Source of the DNA: Rhodanobacteraceae bacterium
GTDB lineage: Bacteria; Pseudomonadota; Gammaproteobacteria; Xanthomonadales; Rhodanobacteraceae
Direction: 5' to 3'
Length of the DNA stretch: 64,000 nt
Assembly: GCA_016790075.1 (NCBI GenBank)
Contig: JAEUPP010000057.1
Span: 78,681-142,680 of the forward strand
In this document: positions 58,958 to 64,000 of the stretch, piece after piece
How the letters are laid out: each line of letters opens with the position of its first letter
How positions within the stretch are numbered: position 1 is the stretch's first letter
Position numbers and translations under genes: made by a program
Notes under the pieces: generated by a model
The model's input: only the letters and a program-made list of their open reading frames with translations
The model's database searches: none
What the model was told of the DNA's origin: nothing

Positions 58958-61214
58958 TTCATTTGATCGCGATGAGACGGTGAGTGTTGCGCTGCTCTAT
59001 CAGACCAGCCAGCTCGAGGGTCATCTGAAGGAAGCGCTCAAGGAGCTTGGGGCCGCCATTGTCTACGAGGCCCTGACGGCGCAGATGGACCGGGACGCGC
59101 TGGAAGGCTCCGGTGCCCATGTCGTCATCGTGAATCTCGATCCGGAGATCGAGTCGCATCTGGACGAGGTATACGACTTGCTCGATGACGAGCGCTACAA
59201 CGTCGTATTCAACGATGCTCAGGTGTCTTCGGCGCTGTCTGGCTGGGAACAGGCGCGCTGGTCACGCCATCTCGCGGCCAAGATCATGGGCCGGCCCGAG
59301 GTCGCCGATCCGCCGCGTCCTGCTGGGGCCGAGGCGCCGCCATCCCCGGCGCAGAAAATTGCAAAAAAACTACCGGATGTACCGCAGCAGGCCCCGGCGA
59401 CGAACACATTCGCGCCCGATGCGGCGGCCACTGCATTGTTCTCCAGCGACGCCGGACTTTCGGACGCACTCGATGCGCTGTTCGGACAGGCAGCCGCGAC
59501 ACCGGGGCCCGCGGCCAAGGTGACGATCCCTGCAGCCGCGCCGGTCGCCGCGCCGCCGCCCGCTGCCCCGGCAGCAGCGGCCGATTTTGGTTTTGACTTT
59601 GACGAGCTGCTGGGCAGCAGCGCCACTCCGGCGGCAACACCGTCCTCGTCGGCGCCGACCCTGGAACTGCCGCAGCCGCCGCAAGTGCGTCGCGCAGCGG
59701 CATCGGATGGCTTCGATTTCGATTTCGATCTGCCAAGCCTTTCGCCGTCAGCATCTGCTCCGGCTACCCCCCCGGCGGCGGACTTCGATCTCAGCCTTGA
59801 CCTTGGCCCCGAGCATTCTCCGCCCGAGGTGGAAAAGCCGGAATTCGATCTCGATTTCGATCTCGGCGCGCTGAATATTCCTGAACCCTCCGTGCCCGTT
59901 TCGCGCGGCGCGCAAGCGCGTGATGTGGCGGCCGATTTCGGTTTTTCAGAAAGCGACTTCGGCGTTGAAGCATTCAGCGCGCCCTCCAAGGTCCCAACCT
60001 CCGACAGCAGCGCAGCAGCGGAATCCGACGCCGATTTCAGCTTTGGCGCCGAGATGGACGCGTTGTTTGACACCACGTCATTCGATGCGCCGGCCCCGGC
60101 CGCAGCGGCTGCGGAACTTGTCGATTTTGACGCGGCGTTCAGCAGCCCCAAGAGCGGCAGCCCGGCTGACGCTGATCTCATTGCAAACGTGCCCACGGCG
60201 CGCGATGCCGCACCAGCAAGCCCTGCGCCCGCCCAGCGCAAGTTCGAGATGCCGACGGATTTCTCAAAGTGGTCACTGGAACCCTTGACTGAGGACAGCA
60301 GTGACGCAGCCCCGGCAGCGCCGGCAGCGCCGGCCAAACCCGAAGAATTTGGGGTTGCAAAAGTCTCGACGGAAAGTTTCCTGTCTGGCGGCGCCTGGTC
60401 GCTGGAGGACATGGACGAGGCAGACGGCAGCGAGTCTGGCAACGCCAAATCCACGGCATCCGCGGTCAAGGTCGAGAAGGTCGATGCACAGCAATATCTC
60501 GCACCGGAAGGCGGCGATGCGAGCAAGTTTGATTTCGATACTTCCCTCAAGCTCGACCTGATGCCCATGGAAGAGGCGGTTTCGCCGGAACGCGAGCACG
60601 GCAACGCCGCCGTTGAGCATCGCCTTGACGGTTCTGCTCCGGCCAAGCCGGTGCGCCGCGTGTTCGTGCTGGGGGCATCGATAGGTGGCCCGGAAGCGGT
60701 ACGCGAATTTTTGAGCGGCCTGCCTGCGCGTTTCCCGGCGCTGTTCGTGCTGGCGCAGCACATGGGGGCGGAGTTCCTCGAACTGATGGCGGCGCAGCTC
60801 GCCAAAGCCACGCCGCTGACCGTCCGCGCGCCAGGCCATGGCGAGCGTGTCGCTCATGGTGAAGTCGTGGTTGTTCCGACCACGCATCGCATGCTCATCG
60901 ATGCGGAAGGCGTGGTACAGCTGGCGCACTTGCCGGAAGCCTCGCCCTACTCGCCGTCCATTGATCTGATCGTGCGTGATGTTGCCGACCGCTTCGGCGC
61001 GGCGGCTACGCTGATCATCTTCTCCGGCATGGCCCACGACGCCATCGAAGGGGCCAAGCACCTCGCCGCCAAGGGTGGCCAGGTCTGGGTGCAGGATCCG
61101 GATACCTGCGTCATCAGCTCCATGGTCGATGGCGCGCGCGACGCGGGCGTCGTCAGCTTTACCGGCTCGCCGGCCGAACTCGCCAAACAAACCATCGCCG
61201 CAACCAGGGCCTGA
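58950..61214 (+). CDS. chpB: CheB-type methylesterase ChpB with pseudo-receiver and long acidic linker
   Basis: 754 residues from the GTG at 58950, overlapping the chpA stop by 8 bp. The C-terminal 190 residues are the CheB esterase: Ser in VLGASIGGPEAVREFL, His in LAQHMGAEFLELMA and Asp in IFSGMAHDAIEG. Residues 12-110 look like a receiver fold (VALLYQTSQLEGHLKEAL, VVIVNLDPEIESHLDEV), but the usual N-terminal acidic pair is missing and the sheet-3 Asp context is changed. About 420 residues between them are Ala/Pro-rich with recurrent DFDFD-type acidic patches. Known ChpB proteins are about half this length. It demethylates PilJ. Confidence 0.93.
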   Translation: MPNSFDRDETVSVALLYQTSQLEGHLKEALKELGAAIVYEALTAQMDRDALEGSGAHVVIVNLDPEIESHLDEVYDLLDDERYNVVFNDAQVSSALSGWEQARWSRHLAAKIMGRPEVADPPRPAGAEAPPSPAQKIAKKLPDVPQQAPATNTFAPDAAATALFSSDAGLSDALDALFGQAAATPGPAAKVTIPAAAPVAAPPPAAPAAAADFGFDFDELLGSSATPAATPSSSAPTLELPQPPQVRRAAASDGFDFDFDLPSLSPSASAPATPPAADFDLSLDLGPEHSPPEVEKPEFDLDFDLGALNIPEPSVPVSRGAQARDVAADFGFSESDFGVEAFSAPSKVPTSDSSAAAESDADFSFGAEMDALFDTTSFDAPAPAAAAAELVDFDAAFSSPKSGSPADADLIANVPTARDAAPASPAPAQRKFEMPTDFSKWSLEPLTEDSSDAAPAAPAAPAKPEEFGVAKVSTESFLSGGAWSLEDMDEADGSESGNAKSTASAVKVEKVDAQQYLAPEGGDASKFDFDTSLKLDLMPMEEAVSPEREHGNAAVEHRLDGSAPAKPVRRVFVLGASIGGPEAVREFLSGLPARFPALFVLAQHMGAEFLELMAAQLAKATPLTVRAPGHGERVAHGEVVVVPTTHRMLIDAEGVVQLAHLPEASPYSPSIDLIVRDVADRFGAAATLIIFSGMAHDAIEGAKHLAAKGGQVWVQDPDTCVISSMVDGARDAGVVSFTGSPAELAKQTIAATRA

Positions 61215-61222
61215 GAGCGCAT

Positions 61223-61684
61223 ATGGATACCCCCCGAGAAATTCGTGGCGTGCTGATCCCGATCACGAACGGCCGCGTGCTGCTGCCCAATGCGACCGTG
61301 GCCGAGGTCATCACACTTGCCAATGTGGAAAAAATACCAAACGCACCAGAGTGGATTCTTGGTCGTCTATCTTGGCGCGGCTGGCGCCTGCCGCTGTTCT
61401 CGTTCGCGATCCTGTCGGGCATGACCCATGAGGAAGGCTCAACCGGCGCGCGAGTCGCCGTGCTCAAGGCGATCGGTGGCCATGCCAAGATGCCGTTCAT
61501 CGCGATGCTGACCCAGGGCTTCCCGCGCCTGACCACGGTCAGTCCGGAACTGCTGATCCCGACTGGCGACGAACATCACCATCCGCACGGCGTACGCGCC
61601 CAGGTGCTGGTGCGTGACGATCAGGCCGTGATTCCCGATCTCAACCAGATAGAAACCCTGATGGCTGAGGCGCTGGTGGCGTGA
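61223..61684 (+). CDS. chpC: CheW-like adaptor ChpC
   Basis: 153 residues. A single, degenerate CheW domain: IRGVLIPITNGRVLLPNATVAEV, WILGRLSWRGWRLPLFSFAIL and the terminal DQAVIPDLNQIETLMAEAL, which matches ChpC. It is the last gene of the Pil-Chp series and probably links further receptors to ChpA. It converges on rsmE with a 51-bp gap in which I see no strong hairpin. Confidence 0.94.
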   Translation: MDTPREIRGVLIPITNGRVLLPNATVAEVITLANVEKIPNAPEWILGRLSWRGWRLPLFSFAILSGMTHEEGSTGARVAVLKAIGGHAKMPFIAMLTQGFPRLTTVSPELLIPTGDEHHHPHGVRAQVLVRDDQAVIPDLNQIETLMAEALVA

Positions 61685-61735
61685 CAGTCCGAGGCTGAGA
61701 GTCGTTCGTCCGGAGCAACGCCGCCTGCAATACGG

Positions 61736-62473
61736 CTAGCTGAAATCTCCCGCGGTTGCCTGAAGCGCCGCGATAGCGGCTATTCCGGCAGTCTCTGTGC
61801 GTAGTATGCGTGGCCCCAGGCGCAAGCCGCGAAAGCCGGCGTTGCGTGCGATCGCAATGTCCTGTTCCGACAGGCCGCCTTCGGGCCCGACCAGCAGCAA
61901 GGCGCCCTGCTGCAGTGCGCCTACCTCGCGCGGCCCGGCCTCTGCTTCCGGCAGCAGGGCAAAACGTGCGGCCGGGTCGTCCCCGAGTGCGGCACAGGCC
62001 AGTGCAAGCTTTTGCGGCGCAACGACCTCAGGCAACGTATTGCGGCCACATTGCTCGCAGGCTGAGGCAACGACCTGCTGCCAATGCGCCAGCCGCTTGC
62101 CGGCGCGGTCCTCGTCCAGGCGTACCTCGGTACGCTCGGTGACCACCGGCAGGATGCGCACGACCCCGAGCTCGGTGGCCTTCTGCAGCACCCAATCCAT
62201 CTTCTCGCCGCGGGCGACGCCCTGAATCAAGGTAAGCCGCAACGGCGATTCACGCGAGACGTGACGCTGGCCCATGACTTCAGCGCTGACCGCGCGCTTG
62301 GCCAGCGTCGCCAGCCGCGCGTCGTATTCGCAGCCGTCGCCGTTGAACAGGATCAGCGGATGACCCGCTTCCAGTCGCAGCACACGAGCGAGATGCTCAC
62401 CGGCCTGTTCCGGCAATTGCTGCACGAAGCCGACCGAGAGTGGCGTGGGAACGTAGATGCGGGGAATGCGCAT
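61736..62473 (-). CDS. rsmE: 16S rRNA m3U1498 methyltransferase RsmE
   Basis: 245 residues from the ATG at 62473 (MRIPRIYVP), the normal RsmE start. An N-terminal PUA-like barrel (HLARVLRLEAGHPLILFNGDG) is followed by a SPOUT knot with SAM loop LLLVGPEGGLSEQDI and LGPRILRTETAGIAA. VQKATELGV-type sequence (VLQKATELGVVRILPVVTER) is the family hallmark. It modifies U1498 of 16S rRNA. Confidence 0.97.
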   Translation of the reverse strand: MRIPRIYVPTPLSVGFVQQLPEQAGEHLARVLRLEAGHPLILFNGDGCEYDARLATLAKRAVSAEVMGQRHVSRESPLRLTLIQGVARGEKMDWVLQKATELGVVRILPVVTERTEVRLDEDRAGKRLAHWQQVVASACEQCGRNTLPEVVAPQKLALACAALGDDPAARFALLPEAEAGPREVGALQQGALLLVGPEGGLSEQDIAIARNAGFRGLRLGPRILRTETAGIAAIAALQATAGDFS

Positions 62474-62729
62474 GGTAGGCAGTGGGCTAGGGTCGTGCAT
62501 TGTCGGCAAGGCCTGTGCGGCTCGCAATGGTGCACAGCCTAGCGTTGCGGTGGGTCAATACAGGCACCCTCGAATATGCCGTGTTTCCCGCCCGGACTGG
62601 GGGCGGCAGCAGGCGCTGCCTATCGGCTAACAACGCATTTGTTTGATGAATTTCCGATTGCACGGTAAAGGGTGGCCTGCTCATACTTTGCCCAATGCCG
62701 CGGATTTAGGACTAGATGCAGTAAGGCAC

Positions 62730-63401
62730 ATGAGTAACAGATCATCGACCATCGTGTTCGATTTCGATCTCACGCTTACGCGATGGGACACGGCTGATCG
62801 TTTCTTTCGTTGGCTGTTGCGCCGCGATCTCTGGCGCTTGGCAGTGATCGCCTGCCTTGCTCCTGTTCTCTCGCCTCTGTTCGTGCTCCGGGCGACCCGC
62901 AAGCTGCCCATCCGCTTCGCCATTTGGCTAGCTACTCTCGGCCGCTCCAACGACGACCTGCAGCGTCTCATTCAGGAGCACATTGCAACTCTCGCGCATA
63001 AGACGTTTATCCCCACCGCGCTGTCGCAGCTCCGTACTCACCTCGACCAAGATCACTGCGTCGTAATTGCCACCGGCTGCCTCGCGCCGCTGGCAGCAGC
63101 TTTGCTGCACAGAGCCGGATTCGGCCACGTGCCACTTGTTGCATCCACACATCGTCATTTTCTCGGCGGCATCGTGGTAGACCGACACTGCTTCGGACAC
63201 AACAAGGTTTCGATGTTGCAAGAGCGAGGCTTTTCTCCGCCGTGGGCGGCCGCCTACACAGATCATCGCGCAGACCTGCCAATTCTGCGCCTCAGCAACG
63301 CGTGCTTTCTGGTCAGCCCACGGCCACGGTGTCTCGCGATCATCCGGCAGGCGTTGCCTGTCCAGCCTACAGTGCTGGCATGGCGGCAGTCATACGCTTG
63401 A
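62730..63401 (+). CDS. HAD-superfamily phosphatase (YfhB/PgpC-like)
   Basis: 223 residues from the ATG at 62730 (TAAGG upstream). Motif I is IVFDFDLTLTRWDTADRFF, motif II CVVIATGCLAPLA, and motif IV YTDHRADLPILRLSN. A hydrophobic cap segment LWRLAVIACLAPVLSPLFVL may be membrane-associated. The arrangement agrees with HAD-IB proteins such as YfhB/PgpC, which dephosphorylates phosphatidylglycerol phosphate, but the substrate is uncertain. Codon use is less GC3-biased than in the pilus block, in line with an accessory location next to a transposase. Confidence 0.8.
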   Translation: MSNRSSTIVFDFDLTLTRWDTADRFFRWLLRRDLWRLAVIACLAPVLSPLFVLRATRKLPIRFAIWLATLGRSNDDLQRLIQEHIATLAHKTFIPTALSQLRTHLDQDHCVVIATGCLAPLAAALLHRAGFGHVPLVASTHRHFLGGIVVDRHCFGHNKVSMLQERGFSPPWAAAYTDHRADLPILRLSNACFLVSPRPRCLAIIRQALPVQPTVLAWRQSYA

Positions 63402-63834
63402 CGAACAAATACAGAGCGTGTGGAGCGGCTATCCAATCCGGGGGGTGAAGAAGCCCGGCCCTGCGACAGCTCAGCCGAGCGAAAGACCCAGCCGCGGGCC
63501 CAGCCAGCCGCGGCCACCCGCAATTCGGGCCAGCCGCGGCCACCCGGAAGCGCCGGGACGAATCCGGCAGAACATAGGAGGGGAAGTTCCTCTACTCGGA
63601 AAAGACTAGCGATCTACCGAGGCACCGAGTCATGGGCCGAAGCCGGCAACAGTCAGGTCAAGCGTTGACAGGTGGAAGAGCAGGCACGGTATTGAGCTCC
63701 GAAATCAGCGTTGGGAACGCCGACCTTGTTGGGTGAGGACCACGAACAGCAGCCACCCAAAAATCAGATTTGTCCTACGCGCGACCGAGAGTTTTTCGCA
63801 GGCACCAGCAGTAGCGGACGCGGAAAATGCAACT
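63402..63834. other. 433-bp gene-free region before the Y1 transposase
   Basis: No protein-like frame. It contains the 18-bp direct repeats at 63503-63546 in a Pro/Arg-coding-like GC patch, and further on TTGACA at 63664-63669 with TATTGA 19 bp later, a possible weak promoter towards the transposase. No clear long inverted repeat was found next to the transposase start. Confidence 0.4.
63503..63546. repeat. Short direct repeat, period 26 bp
   Basis: GCCAGCCGCGGCCACCCG occurs at 63503-63520 and again at 63529-63546. A shorter third copy, CCCAGCCGCGGG, lies just before. The central CCGCGG is palindromic. It sits about 290 bp before the Y1 transposase, where REP-like sequences would be expected, but it is not similar to the 144-bp palindromic repeats. 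Confidence 0.75.
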
Positions 63835-64000
63835 ATGGCCCAGCCCCGCTCCCAACTGGTCTCTTCGGATGTACGCGGCACATTCCACTGTGTGCAACGC
63901 TGCGTACGCCGCGCATGGCTGTGTGGCGTGGACCAATACACCGGTGTTTCCTTCGAGCACCGCAAGCGTTGGGTCGAGGAGCGGATTGCTCTCGTTGGCG
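63835..64000 (+). CDS. IS200-like (Y1) REP-associated transposase, N-terminal part (cut by the window end)
   Basis: 55 codons from the ATG at 63835 to the edge, without stop. The peptide has GTFHCVQRCVRRAWLCGVD and GVSFEHRKRWVEERIALV, which I recognise as the N-terminus of chromosomal Y1-type transposases (the first part of the HUH fold, before the HxH motif); these are longer than IS200 TnpA and include the REP-associated group (RAYT). Such proteins often move or maintain REP elements. The catalytic HxH and Tyr lie beyond the window, so activity cannot be judged. Confidence 0.8.
   Translation, partial: MAQPRSQLVSSDVRGTFHCVQRCVRRAWLCGVDQYTGVSFEHRKRWVEERIALVG

Noticed and set aside
59219-60811. 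Long antisense Ser-rich frame opposite chpB
   Set aside because: The Ser/Ala composition is the complement of the Ala/Pro/Asp linker of ChpB; no ribosome site or domain supports it.
63418-63609. Short Pro/Arg-rich ORF before the transposase
   Set aside because: It lies over the 26-bp-period direct repeats, has no ribosome site and no protein-like composition.

Overview
The window is a high-GC (clearly above 60 %) gammaproteobacterial chromosome segment. Gene orders such as aroK-aroB-(SPOR protein)-hemE, DUF4426-yggT-proC-yggS / pilT-pilU and pyrB-ruvX-yqgE-tonB-gshB / pilG-H-I-J-K-chpA-B-C, plus an exosortase of the XrtH type, point to a free-living relative of the Xanthomonadales (Lysobacterales), with the type IV pilus block also resembling Pseudomonas. 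This assignment rests on synteny and protein motifs only. I see no rRNA, tRNA, CRISPR array, prophage or plasmid backbone.

Left part (1-12.4 kb): a minus-strand run with a membrane GTPase (DUF697-like) and a YceI / cytochrome b561 / YceI operon; a plus-strand hybrid histidine kinase with a periplasmic propeller sensor; an NTF2-like secreted protein; then hemE, a SPOR-domain protein, a small WGR protein, aroB and aroK.

12.4-23.5 kb: xrtH with an overlapping NAD-dependent epimerase, dodecin, a PhoB-type response regulator, and a tightly packed plus-strand unit encoding a coiled-coil protein, a one-TM OmpA-like protein, a Ras/Rab-like small GTPase with an altered switch II, and a hybrid histidine kinase. 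I know of no characterised system with this composition. Then come pdxH, a signal-less cobalamin-binding protein, and a secreted lipase with its steric foldase.

23.5-36.3 kb: an HDAC-like deacetylase, PduO-type cobalamin adenosyltransferase, a membrane M48 protease, CobC and CobS, two ubiquinone-type FAD hydroxylases, a large secreted BNR/sortilin-like propeller protein of somewhat different composition, an aminoglycoside-phosphotransferase-fold kinase, a histidine phosphatase and a DUF4426 protein.

36.3-61.7 kb: a type IV pilus retraction and chemosensory block. yggT, proC and yggS diverge from pilT-pilU. A minus-strand lipoprotein gene and pyrB-ruvX-yqgE-tonB-gshB follow, and then the complete Pil-Chp pathway: PilG and PilH (CheY-like), PilI and ChpC (CheW-like), PilJ (MCP), PilK (CheR), ChpA (2320-residue CheA with several HPt domains) and ChpB (CheB with a very long acidic linker). 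pilT and pilH share a conserved leader of about 160 nt with predicted RNA structure. In one hairpin a base pair changes by compensation between the copies, and the leader ends at the ribosome binding site. This is my best candidate for an undescribed regulatory element.

Right end (61.7-64 kb): rsmE on the minus strand, then an accessory stretch with a HAD phosphatase, short direct repeats and the 5' part of an IS200-like (Y1) transposase of the REP-associated kind. Two 96 % identical, imperfectly palindromic 144-bp repeats lie in opposite orientation 30 kb apart (near 8.0 and 38.0 kb) and may be REP/BIME-type elements.
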